Notes under the pieces: model-generated | Told to the model about the DNA's origin: nothing | The model's database searches: none | The model's input: the letters and a program-made list of their open reading frames with translations, nothing else | Origin: Mycobacterium noviomagense | GTDB lineage: Bacteria > Actinomycetota > Actinomycetes > Mycobacteriales > Mycobacteriaceae | Assembly: GCF_010731635.1 (NCBI RefSeq) | Contig: NZ_AP022583.1 | Span: forward strand, 2,046,001 to 2,110,000 | Direction of reading: 5' to 3' | Length of the DNA stretch: 64,000 nt | In this document: positions 9,590 to 17,356 of the stretch, in pieces | How positions within the stretch are numbered: position 1 is the first letter of the stretch | Layout of the letters: every line of letters starts with the position of its first letter | Translations under genes and position numbers: made by a program

Positions 9590-9604
9590 TACCCACAGGG
9601 GGTA
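9590..9604. promoter_or_regulatory. RicR operator upstream of the DUF305 lipoprotein-ricR operon
   Basis: TACCCACAGGGGGTA fits the RicR motif TACCC-N5-GGGTA. It overlaps a TATATT -10 hexamer at 9603-9608 on the plus strand, so RicR binding should block transcription of the lipoprotein and of ricR itself, giving negative autoregulation relieved by Cu(I). The divergent ilvD start is 46 bp away. Confidence 0.85.
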
Positions 9605-9630
9605 TATTGCGAGTGGGTATGGTGGCTGGT

Positions 9631-10212
9631 ATGGCAACTCGTGTCGCTCGCATCGTGGCTGCTATGGCGCTGGTCGCCGCGGCGGGACTGTCCGCGTGCG
9701 GCGGATCTTCGACGCAAAAAGGCGCTGCCGGCAGCCAGGCTGATCAGTCGGCCAGTCACAACCGCGCCGATATCGCCTTCGCCGCCAACATGATTCCGCA
9801 CCACCAACAGGCCGTCGACCTGTCGGCGCCCGTGCCGAGCCATACAGGGAACGCCGAGTTGGTCAAGTTGGCCTCTGGTATCGGCAGCGCTCAGCATTCG
9901 GAGATTCAGAAACTTCAGGGATTTCTGGTGCAGTGGAGCACCCAGCCCGACGCTGATACGCGGGGGCCCGCCGACACGGCGATGACGGGGATGGTCGACC
10001 AAGCCACCATGGCCAAGCTGGGATCGTTGCAGGGCGCCGATTACGACAAGTTGTGGCTGCAGTCCATGATCAGTCACCATCAAGGGGCCATCGACATGGC
10101 AAACACCGAGATCACGAACGGGCGCAACAGCGACGCGATCGCGATGGCCAAGCGCATGGTCAGTACGCAGCAGGGGGAGATAGACCAGATGAAGAAGATG
10201 CTTGGAGGGTGA
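9631..10212 (+). CDS. DUF305 lipoprotein, probably copper-responsive
   Basis: An exported lipoprotein of about 193 residues. The N-terminus is a lipoprotein signal peptide with lipobox LSAC at about residues 21-24. The mature part has two DUF305 repeats with His/Met-rich helices: [12 protein letters not shown] (about 50) and [12 protein letters not shown] (about 147), suitable for Cu(I) binding at the envelope. The family is ferritin-like and often linked to copper loci. It is controlled by the RicR box at 9590-9604, and its stop directly precedes the ricR ATG (TGA-ATG). In-frame starts at 9607 (TTG), 9613 and 9619 are alternatives. A role in copper tolerance is inferred from context. Confidence 0.85.
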   Translation: MATRVARIVAAMALVAAAGLSACGGSSTQKGAAGSQADQSASHNRADIAFAANMIPHHQQAVDLSAPVPSHTGNAELVKLASGIGSAQHSEIQKLQGFLVQWSTQPDADTRGPADTAMTGMVDQATMAKLGSLQGADYDKLWLQSMISHHQGAIDMANTEITNGRNSDAIAMAKRMVSTQQGEIDQMKKMLGG

Positions 10213-10503
10213 ATGGCATCGACACACGGCTATTCGCAGCAGAAGGACAACTACGCCAAGCGCCTGCGCCGCATCGAAGGCCAGGTGCGTGGCATCGCCA
10301 AGATGATCGAAGAGGATAAGTACTGCATCGACGTCCTCACCCAGATCAGCGCAGCCAACAGTGCCCTGCGGTCTGTGGCGCTGAACCTCCTTGACGAGCA
10401 CCTCGGCCACTGCGTCAGCCGCGCCATCGCCGCCGGCGGCGACGAAGCCGACGCGAAAATCGCGGAAGCCTCCGCCGCCATCGCCCGACTCGTTCGCTCT
10501 TGA
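10213..10503 (+). CDS. ricR: Copper-responsive repressor RicR (CsoR family)
   Basis: A 96-residue CsoR/RcnR-family helical repressor, matching Rv0190 RicR. The Cu(I) ligands are conserved: Cys in EEDKYCIDVL (about residue 36) and His plus Cys in DEHLGHCVSR (about 61 and 65). The N-terminal basic helix KRLRRIEGQVRGIAKMIE carries the DNA-contact residues. It starts immediately after the lipoprotein stop and is transcribed from the same RicR-boxed promoter, which gives autoregulation. Boxes upstream of this operon and of mymT are its local targets. Confidence 0.95.
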   Translation: MASTHGYSQQKDNYAKRLRRIEGQVRGIAKMIEEDKYCIDVLTQISAANSALRSVALNLLDEHLGHCVSRAIAAGGDEADAKIAEASAAIARLVRS

Positions 10504-10608
10504 TCGTTAACCCGTGGGGAAACCCATGGTTGAGTAGTGGCCGTGGGGCAGGTGCATACCGAGGGAGCGGCGCGATCGCGCCGTCGTCCACGCGACGCTT
10601 CAGCCCGC

Positions 10609-11835
10609 ATGATCGGCCCCGACACCGGCCGCGCCGGACCGTGGACGCCGCGGATCGCGGTGCAGTTGACGGTGCTGGCGGCCGCTGCCTTTATTTACGT
10701 CACTGCTGAAATCCTGCCGGTCGGTGCGCTGCCCGCGATCGCGCGCGACCTGCACGTCAGCGTGCCCTTGGTCGGTACCTTGCTGGCCTGGTATGCGCTG
10801 GTTGCCGCGGTGACCACCATTCCGCTGGTGCGCTGGACCGCGCACTGGCCGCGGCGCCGGACCTTGCTGGTGACCCTGGTGTGCCTGACCGCCTCCCAGG
10901 CCATCTCCGCGGTGGCGCCCACTTTCTCCATGCTTGCCGTCGGTCGGGTGTTGTGTGCAGTCACCCACGGCCTGATGTTGTCCGTGGTGGCGCCCATCGC
11001 CACCCGGTTAGTGCCGGCCAGCCACTCCGGTCGCGCGACGACGGTCGTCTACGTGGGCATCAGTCTGGCCGTCGTCGTCGGCAGCCCGGCGACGGCGGCG
11101 ATGAGCCTGCTGTGGGGCTGGCGGCTGGCGGTCGTGTGTATCACCGTGGCCGCGGCAGCCGTCACCGCGGCGGCCTGGGTGGTATTGCCGACGATGGTGC
11201 TCAGCGACGACCAGCTCGCCACCGTCGGCCCGCGGGCCCGCCACCACCGCAACGGGCGGCTCATCCGGGTCAGCCTGCTCACGCTGGTCGCCGTCACCGG
11301 CCACTACATCGCCTACACGTACATCGTGGTGATCATCCGCGATGTCGTCGGCGTGCGCGGGCCGAATCTGGCGTGGCTGCTGGCCGCCTACGGCATTGCC
11401 GGTCTGCTGGCGATGCCGGTGGTGGCCTGGCCCTCGGACCGTCGGCCCAAAGCCGCCGTGATCAGCTGCATGGTCGGGCTGTGGGCGGCGTTGTTCCTGC
11501 TGACCGCGTTGTCGTTCGGCTCGCCCACCACGGCGACCGCGCTGATCGGCACTGCGGCCATCGCGCTGTGGGGCGCGGCGGCCAACGCGGCGTCCCCGAT
11601 GCTGCAAGCCGCCGCGATGCGGGCCGGCGCCGACGATCCCGACGGGGCGTCGGGGCTGTACATGGCGGCCTTTCAGGTCGGCATCATGGCCGGCTCGCTG
11701 GCGGGTGGACTGCTCTACGAACGCAGCGTGCCGGTGATGCTGGCCGCCTCCGCGGTCCTGATGGGCGCCGCATTGGGTGGCATGGCGGCCAGCCGTCAGC
11801 TGTTCGACGTAGGTGAACTGGCCAAGCGGCCGTAA
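10609..11835 (+). CDS. MFS transporter, Rv0191-like (arabinose efflux permease type)
   Basis: A 12-helix major facilitator superfamily exporter of about 408 residues, matching Rv0191 (413), which has been linked to drug efflux. The MFS motif A region after helix 2 is recognisable as [14 protein letters not shown] (about 70-83), and helix 1 carries [16 protein letters not shown]. The ATG at 10609 is chosen because the aligned N-terminus ([13 protein letters not shown]) starts there; a GTG at 10537 would add 24 residues. It is downstream of ricR by about 100 bp, and no RicR box was found in that gap, so it may be expressed separately. Confidence 0.9.
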   Translation: MIGPDTGRAGPWTPRIAVQLTVLAAAAFIYVTAEILPVGALPAIARDLHVSVPLVGTLLAWYALVAAVTTIPLVRWTAHWPRRRTLLVTLVCLTASQAISAVAPTFSMLAVGRVLCAVTHGLMLSVVAPIATRLVPASHSGRATTVVYVGISLAVVVGSPATAAMSLLWGWRLAVVCITVAAAAVTAAAWVVLPTMVLSDDQLATVGPRARHHRNGRLIRVSLLTLVAVTGHYIAYTYIVVIIRDVVGVRGPNLAWLLAAYGIAGLLAMPVVAWPSDRRPKAAVISCMVGLWAALFLLTALSFGSPTTATALIGTAAIALWGAAANAASPMLQAAAMRAGADDPDGASGLYMAAFQVGIMAGSLAGGLLYERSVPVMLAASAVLMGAALGGMAASRQLFDVGELAKRP

Positions 11836-11977
11836 CGGTGGCCGCGTGGCGGCGATTAACACTGCAGGTCAGACAGCATGTTGGGGCTGTTCTCCGGCCG
11901 TTCACCGGTCGCTGCAGGCAAAGTCGGCTGCGTCGCTATGCGACACTGGGCTACGAACTGTGACTGGAGGTATGCAT

Positions 11978-13009
11978 ATGTCGCGATCGACGAGAGGCAC
12001 GCTTCTCGCCGCTCTCAGCACGGGCGCGTTGGCTGCTGTGGTGATGCTGGGCACCGGCCCGGCGCTGGCCGACCCCGACCAGCCGCCCGGTGATCCGGGC
12101 GTGGTCGACCCGGCCCCGGGTGACGCACCGCCGCCGCCCCCGCCCGCCGCGCCCGTGGCACCGCCCGCGGGTGATCCACTGGCAGCGCCACCGCCTCCCG
12201 GGGACCCGGCGGCCTCGCCGCCGGCGGCGCCCGCGCAGCCTGTTGCGACACCGTCCGGGCCCGCCGCGGGACAGGACCCCACACCGTTCGTCGGTGAGCC
12301 GCCGTTCCTGCCGCCCTCGTTCAACCCGGCCAACGGCGCGACCGTCGGTGTGGCCAAGCCGATCGTTATCAACTTCCAGCGGCCCATTGCCGACCCGGCG
12401 ATGGCCGAAAAAGCAATCCACATTTCCTCGGAGCCGCCGGTCCCCGGCAAGTTCTACTGGATGACTCCGACCCAGGTGCGGTGGCGTCCACTGAGCTTCT
12501 GGCCCGCCCACACCGCGGTCCACATCGACGCAGCCGGCACCACGTCGGACTTCCACACCGGTGACGCGCTGGTGGCCACGGCCGACGACGGCACCCACAC
12601 GATGACCGTCACCCGCAACGGGAAGGTGGAAAAGACCATCCCGATGTCGATGGGGATGTCGTCGGGTGGCCACCAGACCCCCAACGGCACGTACTACGTG
12701 CTCGACAAGAAGGCCTCGGTGGTGATGGACTCCTCCACCTACGGCGTGCCCGTCAACTCGACCTACGGCTACAAGGTCACGGTCAACGACGCCGTGCAGT
12801 TCGACAACAGCGGCGACTATGTGCACAGCGCGCCGTGGTCGGTGGCCGATCAGGGTGTGCGCGACGTCAGCCACGGATGCATCAACATCAGCCCGGCCAA
12901 CGCCAAGTGGTTCTTCGACAACTTCGGCAGCGGCGACCCCATCGTGGTGAAGAACTCCAGCGGTGGTACCTACAGCAAGAACGACGGCTCCAACGACTGG
13001 CAGATCTAG
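11978..13009 (+). CDS. L,D-transpeptidase, Rv0192 (LdtMt4)-like
   Basis: Cross-links peptidoglycan by 3-3 bonds in the periplasm. It has 343 residues: a signal peptide (about 1-30, ending ALA-DPD), a long Pro/Ala/Gly-rich linker (about 35-100), an Ig-like domain (about 105-190, [20 protein letters not shown]) and a YkuD catalytic domain (about 200-320) with the active site SHGCINIS, Cys near residue 300. The ATG at 11978 is 7 nt after GGAGG (11966-11970); an ATG two codons earlier is too close to it. A strong bidirectional terminator follows, facing zmp1. Confidence 0.93.
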   Translation: MSRSTRGTLLAALSTGALAAVVMLGTGPALADPDQPPGDPGVVDPAPGDAPPPPPPAAPVAPPAGDPLAAPPPPGDPAASPPAAPAQPVATPSGPAAGQDPTPFVGEPPFLPPSFNPANGATVGVAKPIVINFQRPIADPAMAEKAIHISSEPPVPGKFYWMTPTQVRWRPLSFWPAHTAVHIDAAGTTSDFHTGDALVATADDGTHTMTVTRNGKVEKTIPMSMGMSSGGHQTPNGTYYVLDKKASVVMDSSTYGVPVNSTYGYKVTVNDAVQFDNSGDYVHSAPWSVADQGVRDVSHGCINISPANAKWFFDNFGSGDPIVVKNSSGGTYSKNDGSNDWQI

Positions 13010-13014
13010 TTCGC

Positions 13015-13072
13015 CGAGCAGACGCAAAAGCCCCCATTTCGCAAGGAAATTGGGGGCTTTTGCGTCTGCTCG
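13015..13072. terminator. Bidirectional terminator between the L,D-transpeptidase gene and zmp1
   Basis: A 25-bp near-perfect inverted repeat runs CGAGCAGACGCAAAAGCCCC (continuing CATTT) into its complement at 13047-13072, with one extra T. AAAA and TTTT runs in both arms allow termination from either side. The AGACG(C/T)AAAGnCCCC core recurs in the terminator after pckA. Confidence 0.88.
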
Positions 13073-13075
13073 CGG

Positions 13076-15061
13076 TTAGTTCCAGATGTGCACGCGGCGG
13101 TGGGGTACCAGGTATAACTGGTCGTCGGGCGTGACGTCGAACGCGTCGTAGAACGCGTCGATGTTGCGCACGACGCCGTTGCAGCGGAACTCGGGCGGCG
13201 AGTGCGGGTCGATCGCCAGCCGTCGGATCGCCTCGGCTTGGCGGGCTTTGGTGCGCCACACCTGAGCCCAGCCGAAGAACACCCGTTGCACGCCGGTGAG
13301 CCCGTCGATGACCGGCGCGGGTTTGCCGTTCAGCGACAGCTGATAGGCCAGCAGCGCGATCGACAGCCCGCCCAGATCGCCGATGTTCTCACCGACCGTG
13401 AACGCGCCGTTGACGTGGTGATCGTTGCCGAGATCCCTTGGCGTGTAAGCGTCGTACTGCTCGATCAGCGCTTTCGTGCGGGCGGCGAACTCGTCGCGGT
13501 CCTCGTCGGTCCACCAGTCGGCCAGATTGCCGTCGCCGTCGTATTTGGCGCCCTGGTCGTCGAAGCCGTGGCCGATCTCATGTCCGATCACCGCGCCGAT
13601 GCCACCGTAGTTGGCGGCGTCGTCAGCCTCGGGGTCGAAGAACGGCGGCTGCAGAATGGCTGCGGGAAAGACGATTTCGTTCATGCCCGGGTTGTAGTAG
13701 GCGTTGACCGTTTGCGGCGTCATGAACCACTCGTCGCGGTCGACGGGTCCACCCAGCTTGGCCAGTTCGCGGTCGTAGTTGACCGCGTACCCGCGTCGGT
13801 AGTTGCCGTACAGATCGCCGCGGTCGATCACTAGCGCGGAGTAGTCGCGCCACTTCTTCGGGTAGCCGACCTTCGGGGTGAACTTGTCCAGCTTGGCCAG
13901 GGCACGCTCGCGGGTCTGCGGCGTCATCCAGTCCAGGCCCTCGATGCTGATCCGATACGCCTCACGCAGATTGTCGACCAAGGCGTCGATGCGGGCCTTC
14001 GCGTCCGGCGGGAAATGGCGTTGCACGTAAAGCTTTCCGACCGCGTCACCCATCAGGCTTTGCACCAGCGATACGCCGCGCTTCCAGCGCTCGCGGATCT
14101 GCTCGGCGCCCGTCAGCGTGCGACCGTAGAACTCGAAATCCTCGCGCACCAGTGCGTCGGTGAGCATCCCCGCTCGCGAGTGGATCACCCGCCAACGGAC
14201 CCAACGCTTCCACTCGTCGAGAGGTTCGCTGCCCCACAGCTGCGCGAACGCGGTCAGGTAATCTGGTTGGCGCACAACGATTTCCGCTACCAGCTCCGGT
14301 GTGCTGCCCAGCGCGCCGACCCAGCCGGCCCAGTCGAACCCAGCGGCCTCGGCCTGCACCTCGGCGAAGGTCCGCAGGTTGTAGGTGAGCGCGACGTCGC
14401 GGCGTTTCACCACGTCCCAGTGCGCCGCTGCCAGCTTGGATTCCAGCGCCACGATGCGCGCCGCGGTCTCGGCGTGCTGTTGTGCATCACCGCCGTAGAC
14501 CAGCGCGAACATTCGCGCGATGTGGCCGGGGTAGCCGGCCAGGATCTGCGCGTGCTGCTCGTCGCGGTAGTACGACTCGTCGGGCAACCCGAGGCCGGAC
14601 TGCGTGACATGAAGCAGGTAGCGGGTGGAGTTTTTGGCGTCCGTGTCCACATATAGGCCGACGCCGCCGCCGACTCCGGTGCGTTGCAGCGCGCCGAGCA
14701 CAGCGGCCAGCGCGTCGGGATCGGCGGCGTCCTCGATTGCGGCCAGCTCCTCGAGCAGCGGGTGCACACCGCGCTGTTCGACGGTCTCTTCATCGAGGAA
14801 GCTGGCGTAGAGGTCGCCGATGCGCTGTTCGTCGGTGCCCGGCGCGGCAGCGGCGGCAGCCGTCTCGGCGATCAGGTCGCGGACCTGGGCCTCGGCCCGG
14901 TCGAACAACGACCGGAACGCGCCGTCGACCGCGCGATCCGGCGGAATGTCGTATTCGGCCAGCCAGCGGCCGTTCACGTGGCCGAATAGGTCGTCTTGGG
15001 GGCGGATACCGGCGTCGACATTGGTCAGGTCGATGCCGGAGTGCAGCGCTTCTACCGTCAC
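13076..15061 (-). CDS. zmp1: Zinc metalloprotease Zmp1 (M13/neprilysin family)
   Basis: A secreted or cytosolic M13 endopeptidase; the M. tuberculosis enzyme (Rv0198c) is linked to phagosome-maturation arrest and inflammasome control. The 661 residues include the zinc motif VIGHEIGHGFDDQG (about 490-505) and the third-ligand motif ENIGDLGG (about 555). The C-terminus ends in the M13 core CNGVVRNIDAFYDAFDVTP. No signal peptide is visible, as in the homologue. The start is GTG at 15061 after a GGCGGG purine run. Genes corresponding to Rv0193c-Rv0197 are absent between it and the L,D-transpeptidase. Confidence 0.96.
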   Translation of the reverse strand: MTVEALHSGIDLTNVDAGIRPQDDLFGHVNGRWLAEYDIPPDRAVDGAFRSLFDRAEAQVRDLIAETAAAAAAPGTDEQRIGDLYASFLDEETVEQRGVHPLLEELAAIEDAADPDALAAVLGALQRTGVGGGVGLYVDTDAKNSTRYLLHVTQSGLGLPDESYYRDEQHAQILAGYPGHIARMFALVYGGDAQQHAETAARIVALESKLAAAHWDVVKRRDVALTYNLRTFAEVQAEAAGFDWAGWVGALGSTPELVAEIVVRQPDYLTAFAQLWGSEPLDEWKRWVRWRVIHSRAGMLTDALVREDFEFYGRTLTGAEQIRERWKRGVSLVQSLMGDAVGKLYVQRHFPPDAKARIDALVDNLREAYRISIEGLDWMTPQTRERALAKLDKFTPKVGYPKKWRDYSALVIDRGDLYGNYRRGYAVNYDRELAKLGGPVDRDEWFMTPQTVNAYYNPGMNEIVFPAAILQPPFFDPEADDAANYGGIGAVIGHEIGHGFDDQGAKYDGDGNLADWWTDEDRDEFAARTKALIEQYDAYTPRDLGNDHHVNGAFTVGENIGDLGGLSIALLAYQLSLNGKPAPVIDGLTGVQRVFFGWAQVWRTKARQAEAIRRLAIDPHSPPEFRCNGVVRNIDAFYDAFDVTPDDQLYLVPHRRVHIWN

Positions 15062-15101
15062 CCCGCCATCCTTCCATCACCGGCCGGGTAGCCTCACGGC
15101 C

Positions 15102-15740
15102 ATGCCCGACGACGGCGAGCGGACGGGGTCACCGGCCGAGGATGACGACGCCGCGCCCGCTGCGGCGGCCCGCGACGCCGAACCATCGGACGGGGGGATC
15201 ATCACCGCGTACGGCGTCGCATCTGCCGTGCTGGGCGTGCTGTCGATCGCGGCGATCGCATTGGGCTTGACCATCTGGTCGGTGCACCGCGACGAGGTTG
15301 GCGAACGCGGCTACCAGAGCCGGGTCCTGCAAACCGCCGCCGACTGGACGGGCGTGCTGATCAACATGAACACCGACAACGTCGACGCCAGCTTGCAGCG
15401 GCTGCACGACGGAACCGTCGGTGAGCTCAACGTCGACTTCGACGCCACCGTGCAGCCGTATCGGGAAGTGGTGCAGCGGCTCAAGTCCCGCAGCGAGGGC
15501 CGGATCGAGGCGGTGGCGATCGAAGCTTTGCACCACGACCCCGACGCCCGACCGAACGTCGGCCCGCCCAACTCGCACCTTCCTCCGGTCGCCAGCCGCA
15601 CCGACACCGTCATGGTGGTCGCCACATCGGTCGCAGAAAGCGTCGGCGGCAAACCGCAAACCGTGCACTGGAACCTGCGACTTGACGTCTCCGATGTGGA
15701 CGGCAAGCTGCTTGTCTCACGGCTGGGGTCGATCAAATGA
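15102..15740 (+). CDS. Membrane-anchored protein, Rv0199-like (Mce-associated type)
   Basis: A 212-residue protein with an acidic cytosolic N-terminus (about 1-35), a single transmembrane helix (about 38-60, AYGVASAVLGVLSIAAIALG) and an extracytoplasmic NTF2-like domain with the pattern seen in Mce-associated proteins (VLQTAADWTGVLINMNTDN, VASRTDTVMVVATSVAES). Its stop overlaps the next ATG (ATGA). M. tuberculosis Rv0199 (219 residues) has the same layout and the same partner. It is divergent from zmp1, with a 40-bp gap. The partner or transport substrate is unknown. Confidence 0.85.
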   Translation: MPDDGERTGSPAEDDDAAPAAAARDAEPSDGGIITAYGVASAVLGVLSIAAIALGLTIWSVHRDEVGERGYQSRVLQTAADWTGVLINMNTDNVDASLQRLHDGTVGELNVDFDATVQPYREVVQRLKSRSEGRIEAVAIEALHHDPDARPNVGPPNSHLPPVASRTDTVMVVATSVAESVGGKPQTVHWNLRLDVSDVDGKLLVSRLGSIK

Positions 15741-16426
15741 GAAACCTCTGGCGGGTGTTGGCGTTCGACGTTGCGGCACCGCTGGGCGCGATCGGCGCGC
15801 TGGCGATGATCGGCATCGTGCTGGCCTGGCCGCTGTGGTGGGTGTCGCTGTGCTCGGTGCTGATGCTGCTGATCGTCGAAGGGGTCGTCGTCAATTTCGT
15901 GCTGGCCCGGCGTGATTCGGTGACGGTCGGTACCGATGACGACGCGCCCGCGCTGCGGCTGGCGGTGGTAGCGGTGTGCGCGATTGCTTTGGTGGCGGCC
16001 GTGATCACCGGTTACGCGCGCTGGTCCATGCCCGACCGCGACTTCGACCGCGACTCCCGGGACGTGGTACGGATCGCCTCCGGCATGGCGGAGGCGACGG
16101 CGACGTTCTCCCCGAGCGATCCGGCCGCGTCCGTCGACCGGGCCGCCGCGATGATGGTGCCCGAACACGCGACGGCATTCAAAGACCAATTCGCCAAGTC
16201 GACAAAGGATTTGGCGCAGCACAATGTGACCGCGCAGGCTTCGACGTTATCGGCCGGCGTGGAGGCCCAAGGTCCGTCGGCGGCCAGTGTGGCGGTCGTG
16301 CTCCGCGCGATCCAGAACACACCCGGGCAGCCGCCGAGCCGTGCCGTGCTCGCGCTGCGGGTGACGCTGACCAAGAAGAGCGGTCACTGGCTGGTGTTCG
16401 ACGTGTCGCCGATCAACTCGCGGTAG
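15737..16426 (+). CDS. Membrane protein, Rv0200-like (Mce-associated type)
   Basis: A 229-residue protein with three hydrophobic segments: two near the N-terminus (about 8-50, FDVAAPLGAIGALAMIGIVL and WWVSLCSVLMLLIVEGVVV) and one at about 74-95. An extracytoplasmic NTF2-like domain follows, resembling Rv0199 (DFDRDSRDVVRIASGMAEAT, then SAASVAVVLRAIQNTPGQPP). It overlaps the upstream gene by ATGA, so the two are co-translated and probably form a complex. Its stop is 4 bp from the convergent CoA-binding gene. The function is unknown. Confidence 0.85.
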   Translation: MRNLWRVLAFDVAAPLGAIGALAMIGIVLAWPLWWVSLCSVLMLLIVEGVVVNFVLARRDSVTVGTDDDAPALRLAVVAVCAIALVAAVITGYARWSMPDRDFDRDSRDVVRIASGMAEATATFSPSDPAASVDRAAAMMVPEHATAFKDQFAKSTKDLAQHNVTAQASTLSAGVEAQGPSAASVAVVLRAIQNTPGQPPSRAVLALRVTLTKKSGHWLVFDVSPINSR

Positions 16427-16430
16427 TTGC

Positions 16431-16856
16431 TCAGCGTCGGCACAGGCGGGAGTGGTCGACCTTCAGGCAACGGTCCATCACGACTTGCAGGCCGGCGGCC
16501 TCGGCCTCGCGGGCCACCTCCTCATGCCACAGGCCTTGCTGCAACCACAGATATTTGGGCCGCGGCTGTAAGGCAAGCGTGTCGGCCAACACCGACGGCA
16601 GCTCGTCGTAGCGGCGGAATACGTCGACCATGTCAGGAACGACGGGAAGGTCCGCCAGGCTCGGATAGACTGGCGCGCCGTCGATTCCAGTGATGGTCGG
16701 GTTGACCGGATACACCTCGTAGTCGCCGGTCGACACCAGATACGAGTAGACGCCGTGACTCGGCCGGCCCGGCTTGTCCGACGCGCCGACCACCGCAATG
16801 CTGCGCGTTTGGCGCAGGATCTCTTGCAGCGCGGCGGCGTCGGGTTGGCCGGTCAT
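16431..16856 (-). CDS. CoA-binding domain protein (COG1832/YccU type)
   Basis: A 141-residue single-domain Rossmann protein. The nucleotide-binding strand-loop IAVVGASDKPGRPSHGVYSY (about 19-38) and the downstream YEVYPVNPTI and KYLWLQQGLWHEEVA segments are typical of CoA-binding-2 proteins. These bind CoA or CoA disulphide in some bacteria, but their role is not established. It is the last gene of a minus-strand operon: its ATG overlaps the stop of the Rv0201c-like gene (ATGA), which itself overlaps mmpL11. A link to MmpL11 lipid export is inferred from context only. Confidence 0.88.
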   Translation of the reverse strand: MTGQPDAAALQEILRQTRSIAVVGASDKPGRPSHGVYSYLVSTGDYEVYPVNPTITGIDGAPVYPSLADLPVVPDMVDVFRRYDELPSVLADTLALQPRPKYLWLQQGLWHEEVAREAEAAGLQVVMDRCLKVDHSRLCRR

Positions 16857-17356
16857 GAATTACCGGCCGGACGCTGCGACCTCAATTTGGCGAACCGGTC
16901 GGACAGGCGGCGCATGCGGATCATCAGAGAGGCCGACGGGCTGACCCTGGCGTCGAGGTAGGCGGCGAGGTCCTCGGCGGGAACTCCGATGCGGGAGGCG
17001 AATTCCTGCTCCCGCAAACCGGACCGTTCGATCAGCAGCCGCACGTGGCGGGCCACCTCTGCGCGTTCGTCGGCTTCCAAGTGTGCGCGGGCGCGTTCCA
17101 GCACCTCTGCCATCGCTTTGGAGATGCCGTATGGCCGTGAGCCCGCGAGAACCTCTTCGACCTGGCGGGCGGTCCGCCCGTACGGGTCGCGTTTGAGCGC
17201 GACTGCGATCTGCTTCCAGGTGCCGATGTCCCCGCTCTCCAGCGCCGAGTGGATAGCGGCGGTCGGCCAGAACTCGACCGGGCGGTCGGTGTACCGCGGC
17301 TGGGTGGGGGGCCGACGCGGCATCGGTCCAGGCCGTCGGTCCGCTGCCAACGTCAC
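16853..17356 (-). CDS. Putative HTH DNA-binding protein, Rv0201c-like
   Basis: A 167-residue protein, against 166 in M. tuberculosis Rv0201c. The C-terminal part (about 115-160) looks like an XRE-type helix-turn-helix: LREQEFASRIGVPAEDLAAY, then SASLMIRMRRLSDRF. The N-terminal part (IGTWKQIAVALKRDPYGRTA) is basic and helical. The start is a GTG at 17356 that overlaps the mmpL11 stop by four bases (GTGA), which gives the expected length; earlier starts lie inside mmpL11. The stop overlaps the next gene. It may regulate mmpL11 or a stress response, but this is inferred. Confidence 0.8.
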   Translation of the reverse strand: MTLAADRRPGPMPRRPPTQPRYTDRPVEFWPTAAIHSALESGDIGTWKQIAVALKRDPYGRTARQVEEVLAGSRPYGISKAMAEVLERARAHLEADERAEVARHVRLLIERSGLREQEFASRIGVPAEDLAAYLDARVSPSASLMIRMRRLSDRFAKLRSQRPAGNS

